Of a stretch of 64,000 bases of DNA, positions 25,372 to 34,358 are shown in pieces. Source of the DNA: Micromonospora endolithica (GTDB taxonomy: Bacteria; Actinomycetota; Actinomycetes; Mycobacteriales; Micromonosporaceae). The DNA lies in contig NZ_RBAK01000003.1 in the NCBI RefSeq assembly GCF_003626595.1, positions 186,001 through 250,000 of the forward strand. The letters run 5' to 3'. The position numbers and the translations under genes are program-made. Numbering within the stretch: the stretch's first letter is position 1; every line of letters starts with the position of its first letter. The notes under the pieces are model-generated. The model was given only the letters and a program-made list of their open reading frames with translations, searched no databases and was not told where the DNA came from.

Positions 25372-25844
25372 CGGGGACGAGGGAGGCCGTCGCGGCGGTG
25401 GTGGACCCGGAGATCCGGGTGATCACCATCGACGAGCTGGGCATCCTGCGGGCGGTCGACGAGGACCCGGCGACCGGTCGGGTCGTCGTCACCATCACCC
25501 CCACCTACACCGGCTGCCCGGCGATGGACGTGATCCGGGCCGACATCCGCCAAGCCCTGGCCGCCGCCGGCCGTCCGGACGCCGAGATCCGTACCGTGTT
25601 CAGCCCGGCCTGGAGCACCGACTGGATCTCCGATTCCGGGCGGGCGAAGCTGGCCGCCGCCGGGATCGCCCCGCCGGCCCCGGTCCGGGCCGGCAACGTC
25701 GTCCCGCTCACCCTCGCGGTCCGCTGCCCGCGCTGCGGCTCGCCGGAGACCGAGCAGCTCAGCCGCTTCGGGTCCACCGCGTGCAAGGCGTTGTGGCGCT
25801 GCCGCTCCTGCTCCGAACCCTTCGACCACCTGAAGGCGCTGTGA
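25368..25844 (+). CDS. paaD: PaaD, iron-sulfur assembly factor of the phenylacetyl-CoA epoxidase
   Basis: A 158-residue MIP18-family (DUF59) protein. Residues about 5-100 carry the DUF59 fold (VVDPEIRVITIDELGILRAV, then ITPTYTGCPAMDVI with the conserved cysteine). The C-terminal 45 residues form a zinc-ribbon-like segment with CPRCGSPETEQLSRFGSTACKALWRCRSC. The family helps mature the Fe-S cluster of PaaE. GTG overlaps the paaC stop (GTGA). Confidence 0.93.
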   Translation: MTGTREAVAAVVDPEIRVITIDELGILRAVDEDPATGRVVVTITPTYTGCPAMDVIRADIRQALAAAGRPDAEIRTVFSPAWSTDWISDSGRAKLAAAGIAPPAPVRAGNVVPLTLAVRCPRCGSPETEQLSRFGSTACKALWRCRSCSEPFDHLKAL

Positions 25845-26968
25845 CTGTCACCATCACCCGACCGGTCCGCCGCCGGCCGGTCTTCCACCCGCTGCCCGTG
25901 GCCGCCGTGGACCGGCTCACCGCCGACGCCGTGGCGATCACCTTCGCCGTGCCCGAGGAGCTGCGCGCGACCTTCGCGTTCTCCGCCGGTCAGCACCTGA
26001 CCGTGCGCCTTCCCGGTGGAGCCGGGGCGGCCGGGTCCGCCGGGGAGGACGTCCGCCGGTCGTACTCGATCTGTTCCACCCCGGACGACCTGGCCCGGCA
26101 CGGCAGGCTGCGGATCGGGGTGCGGGAGATCCCGGGCGGCGCGTTCTCCGCCTTCGCGTGCGGGGCGTTGCGCGACGGCGACACGGTGGAGGTGCTGCCT
26201 CCGCTGGGCCACTTCACCACGGCGTTCGCGCCGGACCGGGTCCGCCACTACGGCGCGGTCGTCGCCGGTTCCGGCATCACCCCGGTGCTGTCGCTGGTCG
26301 CGACGGCCCTGGCCGTCGAGCCGGCCAGCACGTTCACCCTGGTGTACGGCAACCGCACGGCGAACACCGTGATGTTCGCCGAGGAGCTGGCCGACCTGAA
26401 GGACCGGTACCCGACCCGGCTGCACCTGGTGCACGTGCTGTCCCGGGAGCAGGGCGAGTCGCCGCTGCTGTCCGGGCGGGTCGACGCCGAGCGGCTGGGC
26501 CGGCTGCTGGACACCGTCGTGCCGGGCGACACCATCGAGGAGTGGTTCCTCTGCGGCCCGTACGCCATGGTGGTCGACGCCCGCGCGGTGCTGACCGGTC
26601 GGGGCGTCGCGGAGTCGGCGGTGCGCACCGAGCTGTTCCACGTGGACGCGCCGCCGGAGCCGGTGCGTCGTCCCGGCGACGAGCCGGGTTCCGGCGCCGA
26701 GGTGACGATCGTGCTGGACGGCCGGTCGTCGACCTTCACGATGGGCCCCGACGAGCGGGTGCTCGACGCGGCGTTGAAGGTCCGCTCCGAGCTGCCGTAC
26801 GCCTGCAAGGGCGGAGTGTGCTCGACCTGCCGGGCCAAGGTGGTGGACGGTGCGGTGACCATGGCGCGCAACTACGCGCTGGAGCCGGACGAGGTGGCGG
26901 CCGGTTACGTGTTGACCTGCCAGTCCAGCCCCACCACCGATCGGCTCACGGTCGACTACGACGCCTAG
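25841..26968 (+). CDS. paaE: phenylacetyl-CoA epoxidase reductase subunit PaaE
   Basis: A 375-residue flavin and iron-sulfur reductase that passes electrons from NADPH to the PaaAC di-iron centre. The N-terminal half is a ferredoxin-NADP reductase type module: FAD-binding RRSYSICS, then GSGITPVLSL and the C-terminal pyridine-nucleotide region with EWFLCGPYAMV. The C-terminal domain is plant-type ferredoxin with CKGGVCSTCRAKV and a final TCQS cysteine. GTG overlaps the paaD stop. It is the last gene of the run; CoA ligase paaK and the downstream paaGZJH genes are not in the window. Confidence 0.95.
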   Translation: MTVTITRPVRRRPVFHPLPVAAVDRLTADAVAITFAVPEELRATFAFSAGQHLTVRLPGGAGAAGSAGEDVRRSYSICSTPDDLARHGRLRIGVREIPGGAFSAFACGALRDGDTVEVLPPLGHFTTAFAPDRVRHYGAVVAGSGITPVLSLVATALAVEPASTFTLVYGNRTANTVMFAEELADLKDRYPTRLHLVHVLSREQGESPLLSGRVDAERLGRLLDTVVPGDTIEEWFLCGPYAMVVDARAVLTGRGVAESAVRTELFHVDAPPEPVRRPGDEPGSGAEVTIVLDGRSSTFTMGPDERVLDAALKVRSELPYACKGGVCSTCRAKVVDGAVTMARNYALEPDEVAAGYVLTCQSSPTTDRLTVDYDA

Positions 26969-27034
26969 CCTTCGTCGCCGGTCTTCGTCGCTGACGTGCC
27001 GGCGTGCCCGCCCACGCGCCGGGAACAGGGTGTC

Positions 27035-27142
27035 TCGGACGCTGTCGAGCTGAGCCACCCACGACATCACCCGGCCCGGCCGGTTGACCGACCCCGGTCG
27101 ACCCACTGATTCGTCTGCGACATCAGTTCGACAGCGTCCCGA
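27035..27142. repeat. nested inverted repeat (possible MITE remnant or attenuator) between paaE and mqnC
   Basis: Outer arms TCGGACGCTGTCGAGCTGA (27035-27053) and TCAGTTCGACAGCGTCCCGA (27123-27142) are complementary apart from one mismatch and one inserted base. Between them a second near-palindrome, GGTTGACCG...CGGTCGACC (27082-27103), folds by itself. No open frame spans it. A compact unit with 19-base ends resembles a transposon-end pair without a transposase; it could equally be a terminator for paaE. Confidence 0.7.
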
Positions 27143-27237
27143 CCGGGACAAGCCCGACCGCGCCCACCATGCCTGCCCCGTCACACGGGTGACCGGGCGG
27201 TACGGGTACCCGCCGGCGTCGGCGTAGGCTCGGAGGC

Positions 27238-28428
27238 GTGACGGTGAGCCGGGAGATCGACGACATCCTGCAACGTGGCGCGGACGGCGGGCGGATCACG
27301 CCCGAGGAGGCCCTGCTGCTCTACACCGAGGCGCCGTTCCACGCGCTGGGCGAGGCGGCCGACGCGGTGCGCCGGCGGCGGTACCCGGACAACGTCGTCA
27401 CCTACCTGATCGATCGCAACATCAACTACACCAACGTCTGCGTGACGGCGTGCAAGTTCTGTGCCTTCTACCGTGCGCCCAAGCACAAGGAGGGCTGGAC
27501 CCACCCGACCGAGGAGATCCTGCGCCGCTGCGGCGAGGCGGTCGAGCTGGGCGCCACCCAGGTCATGCTCCAGGGCGGGCACCACCCGGACTACGGTGTC
27601 GAGTACTACGAGGAGCTGTTCTCCTCGGTGAAGACGGCCTACCCGCAGTTGGCCATCCACTCGATCGGCCCGAGCGAGATCCTGCACATGGCCAAGGTCT
27701 CCGGCGTGAGCCTGGACGAGGCGATCTCCCGGATCAAGGCCGCCGGCCTGGACTCGATCGCCGGCGCCGGAGCGGAGATGCTGCCCGAGCGGCCCCGTCG
27801 GGCGATCGCCCCGCTCAAGGAGTCGGGCGAGCGCTGGCTGGAGGTCATGGAGCTGGCCCACCGGCAGGGCGTCGAGTCGACCGCGACGATGATGATGGGC
27901 ACCGGCGAGACCGCCGCCGAGCGGATCGAGCACCTGCGGATGATCCGTGACGTGCAGGACCGCACGCGTGGCTTCCGCGCCTTCATCCCCTGGACCTACC
28001 AGCCGGAGAACAACCACCTCAAGGGCCGCACCCAGGCGACCACTCTGGAATACCTGCGGCTGGTGGCGGTGGCCCGGCTGTTCTTCGAGACCGTGCCGCA
28101 CCTTCAGGCGTCCTGGCTGACCACCGGCAAGGACGTCGGGCAGCTCGCGCTGCACATGGGGGTGGACGACCTCGGCTCGATCATGCTGGAGGAGAACGTC
28201 ATCTCCTCCGCCGGCGCCCGGCACCGTTCCAACCTGCACGAGCTGATCGCCATGATCCGCTCGGCGGACCGGATCCCGGCCCAGCGGGACACCCTCTACC
28301 ACCGGCTGGCGGTACACCACACTCCGGCCGACGACCCGACCGACGAGCGGGTCGTGTCGCACTTCTCCTCGATCGCCCTGCCCGGCGGTGGCGCGGGGAA
28401 GTCCCTGCCACTGGTCGAGGCGCGCTGA
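27238..28428 (+). CDS. mqnC: cyclic dehypoxanthinyl futalosine synthase MqnC (radical SAM)
   Basis: Third enzyme class of the futalosine route: radical cyclisation of dehypoxanthinyl futalosine to the cyclic spiro product. It is 396 residues. The CxxxCxxC cluster motif is Cys68, Cys72, Cys75 (NVCVTACKFCAFYRAPKHKEGW). Family stretches include VMLQGGHHPDYGVEYYEELF, SIAGAGAEMLPERPR and MMMGTGETAAERIEHL. It differs from mqnE by the GGHHPD motif and the AGAGAEM motif. Start GTG 27238 has GGAGGC immediately upstream. It is monocistronic by spacing, with 270 bases before it and 289 after. Confidence 0.96.
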   Translation: MTVSREIDDILQRGADGGRITPEEALLLYTEAPFHALGEAADAVRRRRYPDNVVTYLIDRNINYTNVCVTACKFCAFYRAPKHKEGWTHPTEEILRRCGEAVELGATQVMLQGGHHPDYGVEYYEELFSSVKTAYPQLAIHSIGPSEILHMAKVSGVSLDEAISRIKAAGLDSIAGAGAEMLPERPRRAIAPLKESGERWLEVMELAHRQGVESTATMMMGTGETAAERIEHLRMIRDVQDRTRGFRAFIPWTYQPENNHLKGRTQATTLEYLRLVAVARLFFETVPHLQASWLTTGKDVGQLALHMGVDDLGSIMLEENVISSAGARHRSNLHELIAMIRSADRIPAQRDTLYHRLAVHHTPADDPTDERVVSHFSSIALPGGGAGKSLPLVEAR

Positions 28429-28717
28429 CCGCCTCCGCCCCACGGCATTCGACGGTCCATCAGCGACCGGTCACCCTCGGTGATCGGCGCCGGTGGGCCG
28501 TTCGGCCATCCGGCGGAGTACACAGATATCGATTCGGTGAACGTTGCGACGACTGCGGTCGACCTGCCGGGACGACAACCGCCATCAATCCGGACAATCC
28601 TTAAGTCATCTTTAGGCGGGCAGGCCGCCGCGCTCGATCATGGGGCTGGCGGGGAGGTTCGCCGCCCGCTAACGTCCCGGCCCGTACCTTTCCTTCACCC
28701 CACGGGGGGACCCCTTC

Positions 28718-29920
28718 ATGATCTTCCGTAACCGGCCTCTGGTGCGGCTGGGCGCAGCGGCGCTCCTCGCGTCCGGCGCCCTCACCGCGTTCGGCGTCCC
28801 GGCGTACGCCGCCGACACCGCCGCCGACCTGTCGGTCGAGGTCACCGGCACCCGGGTCGCGGCCGGCGCTCAGGACAAGGTGGCCTTCGCCAAGATCAAG
28901 AACAACGGCCCGGGCACGCCCGACAATTTCGTGGTCGACGTCGACGTTTCCAAGATCGACTTTGCGAAGGTCGCCGTCGTGCCGGTCACCGAAGGTCCGT
29001 GCACGATCGACGGTGACGAGCAGCCGACCCGGTTCAGCTGCCTGGTCGACGACAAGACCGTCCCGGGCCCCGGCGAGACCCTCGAGGTCGCGCTGGTGAC
29101 GTTCAAGGCGGAGGAGGGCGTCGAGCTGCCCTACACCGCGCCGTTCACCGTCACCGTCAAGTCCGACGGGGACACCGCGGCGGACAACGACAGCGCCTCC
29201 GCCGAGCTGGTCCTGACCGACGAGAGCGGCGTCGACATGGGCATCGTCGTGCCGGACGTCAAGTTCCAGGCGGACGGGTCGGAGAAGCCGCCGCTGCTGG
29301 TGCCCGGCGCCGAGACCTTGGTGCACGTCGAGCTGATCAACCAGGGCGACGTGATCGCCAACGGCATCAAGCTCGACCTCACGCTGCCGAAGGGCGCCAC
29401 CTTCACCGAGGACCTGCGGGAGTGCACCTACTCGCCGGACCGTCGGGTGGCCAACTGCCCGACCCCGCTGCTCCAGGTGGCGCCGGGCGACATCCTCATC
29501 GGCTCCTTCCCGGTGAAGGTCGACGCGGACGTCAAGGCGCCGATCGCCCTCCAGGGCGGCAGCGGCACCGTCACCGCGCTCGGTGAGCTGCCGGCGACCA
29601 GCGCGAACGTCGCCGCCACGAAGAAGACTCTCCCGTCGTTCCTCAAGGCCGCCACGGCCGAGCAGGCCGCCGAGGTGCGCGAGATCGACGAGACCGACAA
29701 CACCGACGCGTACGCGGTGATCGTGGCCGCGAAGGGCGGCTCCGGCGGCGGTGGCGACGACGACGGTGACGGCCCGGGCCTGCCGGTGACCGGCGCCAAG
29801 GCCGGCCTGATCGGCGGCATCGGCGGTGCCGTGCTGCTCGCCGGTGGTCTGATGTTCCTGATGGCGCGGCGGCGCCGGGTCGTCCTGGTGACGCCGGGCG
29901 ACGAGCGGCCGACGGCCTGA
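28718..29920 (+). CDS. LPVTG-anchored surface protein with CARDB/DUF11-like repeats (first of pair)
   Basis: A 400-residue sortase substrate. Signal peptide residues 1-32 ([24 protein letters not shown]). Two or three beta-rich modules follow: [32 protein letters not shown] at 35-65 and [28 protein letters not shown] near 207-235. These match DUF11/CARDB-type surface repeats. Cys pairs (PCTIDG...FSCLV, RECTY...ANCPT) could form disulfides. The C-terminus is a cell-wall sorting signal: LPVTG near 352, hydrophobic [20 protein letters not shown], then ARRRR and a 12-residue tail. GGGGGGA sits before the ATG. It is paralogous in layout to the next gene. The sortase is not in the window. Confidence 0.85.
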   Translation: MIFRNRPLVRLGAAALLASGALTAFGVPAYAADTAADLSVEVTGTRVAAGAQDKVAFAKIKNNGPGTPDNFVVDVDVSKIDFAKVAVVPVTEGPCTIDGDEQPTRFSCLVDDKTVPGPGETLEVALVTFKAEEGVELPYTAPFTVTVKSDGDTAADNDSASAELVLTDESGVDMGIVVPDVKFQADGSEKPPLLVPGAETLVHVELINQGDVIANGIKLDLTLPKGATFTEDLRECTYSPDRRVANCPTPLLQVAPGDILIGSFPVKVDADVKAPIALQGGSGTVTALGELPATSANVAATKKTLPSFLKAATAEQAAEVREIDETDNTDAYAVIVAAKGGSGGGGDDDGDGPGLPVTGAKAGLIGGIGGAVLLAGGLMFLMARRRRVVLVTPGDERPTA

Positions 29921-29972
29921 GGGTTGTCCTCCATCGACCCGCGAGGGTCGTTCATATAGATGCACGGCAGTG

Positions 29973-30000
29973 CGGGCGGGATGGGCGACCATCCTGCCCG
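29973..30000 (+). terminator. hairpin with GCGA tetraloop after first LPVTG gene
   Basis: Arms 29973-29984 (CGGGCGGGATGG) and 29989-30000 (CCATCCTGCCCG) pair over 12 bases with one G-T wobble and a GCGA (GNRA) loop, then TACTGTTT. A near-identical design follows the second LPVTG gene. Confidence 0.65.
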
Positions 30001-30054
30001 TACTGTTTCCACCGAACCCGCGACCATCCACATTTCCCTACCCCCGGGGGATCG

Positions 30055-31308
30055 ATGACCATGCTCCACCGCTCGGTTCCGGCACGTGCTGGCGCCGTTG
30101 CGCTACTCACGATCGGCGGCCTGGCCGTCACCGGCGCCCCGGCCCAGGCGGCACCCGCGCCGGACCTCGCCGTCATCCCGATCAGCACCGGCCTGGCCCG
30201 CGGCGTCGACGCGGCGAAGGCCAAGCCGTTCAAGTTCACCGTCACCAATTCGGGCGACGCCACCGCCGAGGACGTCGTCTACCGGATCAACACCGTGGGG
30301 CTCAACAGCAGGCGGGTCGGCTTCGTGCTGCCCGCCGGCTGCACCGAGCGCGGTGCGCACCTCTACGAGTGCTCGCTCGGCGACCTGCCGGCCGGCACCA
30401 GTGCGGACATCGGCATCCCGTTGTTCAGCACCGGCGGGAAGGGCGACGGCGGTGTGCTGACCGTCGGCGTGCTGACCCCGCTGCCGGACGAGGACGCCAT
30501 CGTCGACGTCCCGGTCGAGGTGACCAAGCGGGGTTACGACCTCACCTCCTGGGCGCAGGACGTGCAGGCCAACGTCGTGGTCGACGGTGCCGTGACCAAC
30601 GAGCCCGACCTGCGGCCGGTGCGGCGGGGCGAGACCGTCCCGCTGGACTGGGCGGTCTACAACGACGGCAGCCGGCGGGCCACCGGCGTCTTCTACGGCC
30701 TCACCCTCCCGGCCGGCGTGACCTTCGCCGAGCTGCCCGACACCTGTGTCCAGCAGGAGATCCTCGGCCGGGCGCAGGCGTTCTGCGAGGACGCCGGCGC
30801 CGTGCTCCGGCCCGGCCAGTACTACACCGACGACGTCACCGTCACCGTCGGTGCGGACGTCACGGAGCCGGTGCTGCGGGAGGGCGACCTCTTCGCGTAC
30901 GGGTTGGACGCCGCGCAGGGCGCGCCGGAGGAGGAGGCGCGGAGCGCCGGCCCCGCCCAGCGCAGGTCCTTCGAGGAGGTGGACCCGGCGGACAACCACA
31001 CCGTCTTCGAGGCGTTCGTGGACCTGTCGGCGCAGCCGACGCCCACTCCCACCCCTTCCGGGGAACCCACCGCGACGCCGACGGTCGCCCCGACGGGCAC
31101 CCCGACCGCTGGCCCGACCACCACCCCCGGCGCCGGGGGCGGCGGTGGTGGCGACGACGACCCCAGCCTTCCGGTGACCGGCGTGCAGGCCGGGCTGATC
31201 GGTGGGATCGGTGCCGCGGTGCTGCTGGCCGGTGGTGGCCTGCTGCTGTTGTCCCGGCGGCGCAGGGTCGTGCTGGTGAACCCGGGCGACGAGACGTCGA
31301 ACGACTGA
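30055..31308 (+). CDS. LPVTG-anchored surface protein (second of pair)
   Basis: A 417-residue sortase substrate. Signal peptide to about residue 33 ([22 protein letters not shown]). Beta modules resemble the previous protein: [21 protein letters not shown] and a second starting at [40 protein letters not shown] Pro/Thr stalk ([16 protein letters not shown]) and glycine run precede LPVTG, the hydrophobic segment [20 protein letters not shown], and SRRRR. The final 12 residues ([13 protein letters not shown]) match the first protein's tail, which supports a duplication. Start may be 30055 or the ATG at 30061. Confidence 0.85.
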   Translation: MTMLHRSVPARAGAVALLTIGGLAVTGAPAQAAPAPDLAVIPISTGLARGVDAAKAKPFKFTVTNSGDATAEDVVYRINTVGLNSRRVGFVLPAGCTERGAHLYECSLGDLPAGTSADIGIPLFSTGGKGDGGVLTVGVLTPLPDEDAIVDVPVEVTKRGYDLTSWAQDVQANVVVDGAVTNEPDLRPVRRGETVPLDWAVYNDGSRRATGVFYGLTLPAGVTFAELPDTCVQQEILGRAQAFCEDAGAVLRPGQYYTDDVTVTVGADVTEPVLREGDLFAYGLDAAQGAPEEEARSAGPAQRRSFEEVDPADNHTVFEAFVDLSAQPTPTPTPSGEPTATPTVAPTGTPTAGPTTTPGAGGGGGGDDDPSLPVTGVQAGLIGGIGAAVLLAGGGLLLLSRRRRVVLVNPGDETSND

Positions 31309-31321
31309 CCGTGCGGACGGT

Positions 31322-31351
31322 GGGGGCGGGGTGGGCGACCACCCCGCCCCC
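31322..31351 (+). terminator. perfect hairpin with GCGA tetraloop after second LPVTG gene
   Basis: Arms 31322-31334 and 31339-31351 are perfectly complementary over 13 bases (GGGGGCGGGGTGG and complement), with a GCGA loop. It starts 13 bases after the stop and ends about 60 bases before menG. Confidence 0.75.
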
Positions 31352-31412
31352 TCGCGTATCCGGGCCACCACCCACTACGCCGCATCCGGGGCGTGGCTGG
31401 CAGAGTGGAGGG

Positions 31413-32123
31413 GTGAGCCGTACCCCGCAGGGCCAGCGCGCCAGCCTGGACAAGCAGCCGCACGAGGTCGCCGCGATGTTCGACGGCGTGGCCGCCCGTT
31501 ACGACCTGACCAACACCGTGCTGTCCTTCGGCCAGGACCGGGCCTGGCGGCGGTCGACGCGGGCCGCGCTGGCGCTGCGACCGGGCGAGCGGGTCCTGGA
31601 CGTGGGCGCGGGCACCGGCGTGTCGACCGAGGAACTGGCCCAGTCCGGGGCGTACGCGGTCGGCGCCGATCTGTCCCTCGGCATGCTGTACGCGGGCAAG
31701 CGGACCCGACCGGCGGTGCCGTTGCTGGCCGGTGACGCGCTGCGGTTGCCGTTCGCCGACGCCAGCTTCGACGCGGTCACCATCTCCTTCGCGCTGCGCA
31801 ACGTCAACGACACCGACGCCGCGCTGCGCGAACTGGCCCGGGTGACCCGGCCCGGCGGCCGGCTGGTGGTGTGTGAGTTCAGCACCCCGGTCAACCCGGC
31901 CTTCCGCACGGTCTACCTGTCGTACCTCATGCGGTCGTTGCCGGTGGTGGCCCGGACGGTGTCGAGCAACCCGGACGCCTACGTCTATCTCGCCGAGTCG
32001 ATCCGCGCCTGGCCCGACCAGTCGGCGCTGGCGGCGCGCGTCGCGGCGGCCGGTTGGGGCCGGGTGGCGTGGCGCAACCTGACCGGTGGCGTGGTCGCCC
32101 TGCACCGCGCGGTCCGCGACTGA
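31413..32123 (+). CDS. menG: demethylmenaquinone methyltransferase MenG (UbiE family)
   Basis: Last step of menaquinone synthesis: SAM-dependent C-methylation of demethylmenaquinol. It is 236 residues, the normal length. Motifs are SAM-binding [26 protein letters not shown] (the acidic ribose-binding position), [27 protein letters not shown] and the UbiE signature region [23 protein letters not shown] 31413 is preferred because it gives the usual N-terminus ahead of [20 protein letters not shown]. The GAGG before it is unusually close, so the mRNA may be leaderless. It shares the neighbourhood with mqnC, the reductase and nuo, all quinone-related. Confidence 0.92.
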   Translation: MSRTPQGQRASLDKQPHEVAAMFDGVAARYDLTNTVLSFGQDRAWRRSTRAALALRPGERVLDVGAGTGVSTEELAQSGAYAVGADLSLGMLYAGKRTRPAVPLLAGDALRLPFADASFDAVTISFALRNVNDTDAALRELARVTRPGGRLVVCEFSTPVNPAFRTVYLSYLMRSLPVVARTVSSNPDAYVYLAESIRAWPDQSALAARVAAAGWGRVAWRNLTGGVVALHRAVRD

Positions 32124-32202
32124 TCCTTCGCGGTCAACTCCGCTTCGCCGCAGCTTCGGAAATTAGTGGCTTTAGTCCAATTTGTTCCGTAAGCTGCCCT
32201 GC

Positions 32203-32433
32203 ATGACGGGACCAGCGCGGCCGGACCCCTCGGCGCCCACCGACGACGACGCCGCGGAACTCATCGCGCAGCTCAAGGAACTGGCCGGTGCGGACCCGGG
32301 TGACGTCCGTCAGGTGGTGGCCGAGGTGCTCGCCGCGCTGGACCGCGCCGCCGGCGGGGCGTTACGCGAACATCTGCCCGAGGCGATCCGGGTCGATGCC
32401 GGTCTGGACCCCGCCGAGCCGGTCCGCCGATGA
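32203..32433 (+). CDS. small acidic protein, function unknown
   Basis: A 76-residue protein, not recognised. It is acidic and helix-forming (DDDAAELIAQLKELAGADPGDVRQVVAEVLAALDRAAGG), with no membrane segment or cysteine. ATG 32203 is preferred over an in-frame start at 32182. A TAAGCT element about 8-13 bases before the ATG could be a -10 box, which would make the transcript leaderless. It lies between menG and the Rex-controlled reductase, on the same strand. Codon use looks like a real gene (strong third-position GC). Confidence 0.6.
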   Translation: MTGPARPDPSAPTDDDAAELIAQLKELAGADPGDVRQVVAEVLAALDRAAGGALREHLPEAIRVDAGLDPAEPVRR

Positions 32434-32509
32434 CCCTCCGCCGGAGGCCGGCCGGCCTGTTTCCGGCAAGTTAGGTACCCCTCACCGGGCGACGGTGTAA
32501 CGCCGGTCA

Positions 32510-32515
32510 TAGACT
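32510..32515 (+). promoter_or_regulatory. candidate -10 element of the reductase/nuo promoter
   Basis: TAGACT fits the actinobacterial -10 consensus TANNNT and lies 15 bases before the Rex site, so a start near 32521 would place the operator just downstream of the transcription start. No clear -35 box is seen. Confidence 0.35.
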
Positions 32516-32529
32516 CCTCAGCGTCTGGC

Positions 32530-32547
32530 TTGTGAAGCATTTCACGA
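32530..32547 (+). promoter_or_regulatory. Rex operator (redox-sensing repressor site)
   Basis: TTGTGAAGCATTTCACGA matches the Rex consensus TTGTGAANNNNTTCACAA at 13 of the 14 specified positions, the exception being the next-to-last base. Rex binds such sites when NAD+ is high and releases them when NADH rises. It lies 22 bases before the reductase ATG, about 1.45 kb upstream of nuoA. Rex control of nuo is documented in Streptomyces coelicolor, so control of the quinone-reductase and complex I transcription is a reasonable inference. Confidence 0.8.
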
Positions 32548-32568
32548 GCGTGCGGGAGGAGGCGCGAG

Positions 32569-33843
32569 ATGACCTCGGTGGAGAACGACGCCGACGTGAT
32601 CGTGGTGGGCGCCGGTCCCGGTGGGTCGGCGACCGCGTACCACCTGGCTCGGCACGGCGTACGGGTGCTGCTGCTGGAGAAGACCGAGTTCCCCCGGGAG
32701 AAGGTCTGCGGCGACGGGTTGACCCCGCGGGCGACCCGGCAGCTGATCCGGATGGGCGTGGACACCTCGACCGAGGCCGGCTGGCTGCGCAACCGCGGCC
32801 TGCGGGTCATCGGCGGAGGCGTACGCCTGGAACTGGACTGGCCCGATCTGGCCAGCTACCCCAACTACGGCCTGGTCCGCACCCGGCTCGACTTCGACGA
32901 CCTGCTCGCCCAGCGGGCGGTCGCCGCCGGCGCGAAGCTGCGCACCAGCGTGAACGTCATCGGTCCCGTGCTCGACGGCGACGACCGGGTGATCGGCGTG
33001 ACCGCCGAGGTCGGTCCGGACAAGGAGCCGGCGAGCTTCCACGCCCCGCTGGTCGTCGCGGCCGACGGCGTCTCCGGCCGGTTCCCGCTCGCCCTCGGGC
33101 TGGCCAAGCGCGAGGACCGGCCGATCGGCGTGGCCGTCCGGCGTTACTACCGCTGCCCGGCCAAGCACGACGACAACTACCTGGAGTCCTGGCTGGAGCT
33201 GCGCGGCCGGGACAGCGACGCGCTGCTGCCCGGTTACGGGTGGATCTTCGGCCTCGGTGACGGTCGGGTCAACGTGGGTCTCGGCGTGCTCAACTCATCC
33301 TCGGCGTTCGGCAAGACGAACTACCGCCGGCTGCTCACCGACTGGCTGTCCAACACGCCGGCCGAGTGGGGCATGACCGACGAGGCGAACGCGGAGGGGC
33401 CGATCCTCGGCGCCGCGCTGCCGATGGGCTTCAACCGGGTGCCGCACTACACCCGCGGCGTGCTGCTGGTCGGCGACTCCGGCGGCATGGTCAACCCGTT
33501 CAACGGCGAGGGCATCGCGTACGCGATGGAGTCCGGTGAGCTGGCCGCGGAGGTCGCGGTGCAGGCCCTCGCCCGACCGGCCGGGCCGGAGCGGGAGCGG
33601 GCGCTGATGGCGTACCCGACCGAGCTGAAGGCGCGCTTCGGCGGTTACTACCGGCTCGGCGGCATCTTCGTGAAGCTGATCGGCCGTCCCGAGGTGATGC
33701 GGATGGCGACCAGGTACGGCATGCCGCACCCGATGCTGATGCGCTTCGTGCTCAAGCTGCTGGCCAACCTGACCGACCCGCGTGACGGTGACGCGATGGA
33801 CCGGGTCATCAACACGCTGACCAAGGCCGCGCCAGCGGTATAG
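32569..33843 (+). CDS. geranylgeranyl reductase family flavoprotein, probable menaquinone side-chain reductase (MenJ-like)
   Basis: A 424-residue FAD enzyme. The dinucleotide-binding GAGPGGSATAYHLARHG starts at about residue 14. The GGR-family motif KVCGDGLTPRA follows at about 45, and the second FAD motif GVLLVGDSGGMVNPFNGEGIAYAMESG lies near 300. Relatives hydrogenate isoprenoid double bonds; Mycobacterium tuberculosis MenJ saturates one bond of menaquinone-9, and its gene is likewise close to a ubiE/menG-type gene and a polyprenyl synthase. Together with menG, nuo and the polyprenyl synthase here, MQ reduction is the likeliest role, though lipid (archaeal-type) reduction cannot be excluded. 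GGGAGGAGG precedes the ATG. A Rex site lies just upstream. Confidence 0.85.
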   Translation: MTSVENDADVIVVGAGPGGSATAYHLARHGVRVLLLEKTEFPREKVCGDGLTPRATRQLIRMGVDTSTEAGWLRNRGLRVIGGGVRLELDWPDLASYPNYGLVRTRLDFDDLLAQRAVAAGAKLRTSVNVIGPVLDGDDRVIGVTAEVGPDKEPASFHAPLVVAADGVSGRFPLALGLAKREDRPIGVAVRRYYRCPAKHDDNYLESWLELRGRDSDALLPGYGWIFGLGDGRVNVGLGVLNSSSAFGKTNYRRLLTDWLSNTPAEWGMTDEANAEGPILGAALPMGFNRVPHYTRGVLLVGDSGGMVNPFNGEGIAYAMESGELAAEVAVQALARPAGPERERALMAYPTELKARFGGYYRLGGIFVKLIGRPEVMRMATRYGMPHPMLMRFVLKLLANLTDPRDGDAMDRVINTLTKAAPAV

Positions 33844-33978
33844 ACGGCCTGCTCGGGGCCGGTGTCGCCCCCGGGCACGCGACAGAGATCGACCCCCGCT
33901 GGCGGCCGTCACGAGGGACGTGAATAGTGTGATTTTCGTCAAGCACCAGGGGCAGGGAAGGACGAGCAGGAGAAAACG

Positions 33979-34344
33979 ATGTCGCTCTCGCCTTACGCAC
34001 CGATCATCGGGCTGTTCGCCCTCGCCACGGCGTTCGCGCTGTTCTCCGTGGCCGCCGCCCGCTTCGCCGGCCCCCGGCGTTACAACAAGGCCAAACTCGA
34101 GGCGTACGAGTGCGGCATCGAGCCCAGCCCGCAGCCGGTCGGCGGCGGCCGGTTCCCGGTCAAGTTCTATCTGACGGCGATGCTCTTCATCGTCTTCGAC
34201 ATCGAGATCATCTTCCTCTACCCCTGGGCGGTCTCGTTCGACGCCCTGCCGATCTTCGGCTTCGTGGAGATGGTCCTGTTCATCGTCGCGGTCTTCGTCG
34301 CATACGCCTACGTCTGGCGGCGCGGCGGCCTGGACTGGGACTGA
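33979..34344 (+). CDS. nuoA: NADH-quinone oxidoreductase subunit A
   Basis: A 121-residue membrane subunit of complex I with three helices. It begins [19 protein letters not shown], then has the conserved loop [47 protein letters not shown], with the cysteine and acidic residues near the quinone channel. Ribosome site AGGAG is 7 bases upstream. First gene of a complete fourteen-gene nuo operon; it follows the GGR-type reductase by 135 bases and may share its transcript. Confidence 0.97.
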   Translation: MSLSPYAPIIGLFALATAFALFSVAAARFAGPRRYNKAKLEAYECGIEPSPQPVGGGRFPVKFYLTAMLFIVFDIEIIFLYPWAVSFDALPIFGFVEMVLFIVAVFVAYAYVWRRGGLDWD

Positions 34345-34358
34345 GGGAGGAACCTCAG

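Noticed and set aside
28429..28717. Gene in the gap between mqnC and the first LPVTG gene
   Set aside because: Only an 83-codon frame with poor codon bias and no ribosome site is present. The region has lower-GC patches (around 28585-28615) that look like promoter DNA.
33918..33945. TGTGATTTTCGTCAAG upstream of nuoA as a second Rex site
   Set aside because: Only the left half resembles the consensus; the right half does not match TTCACAA.
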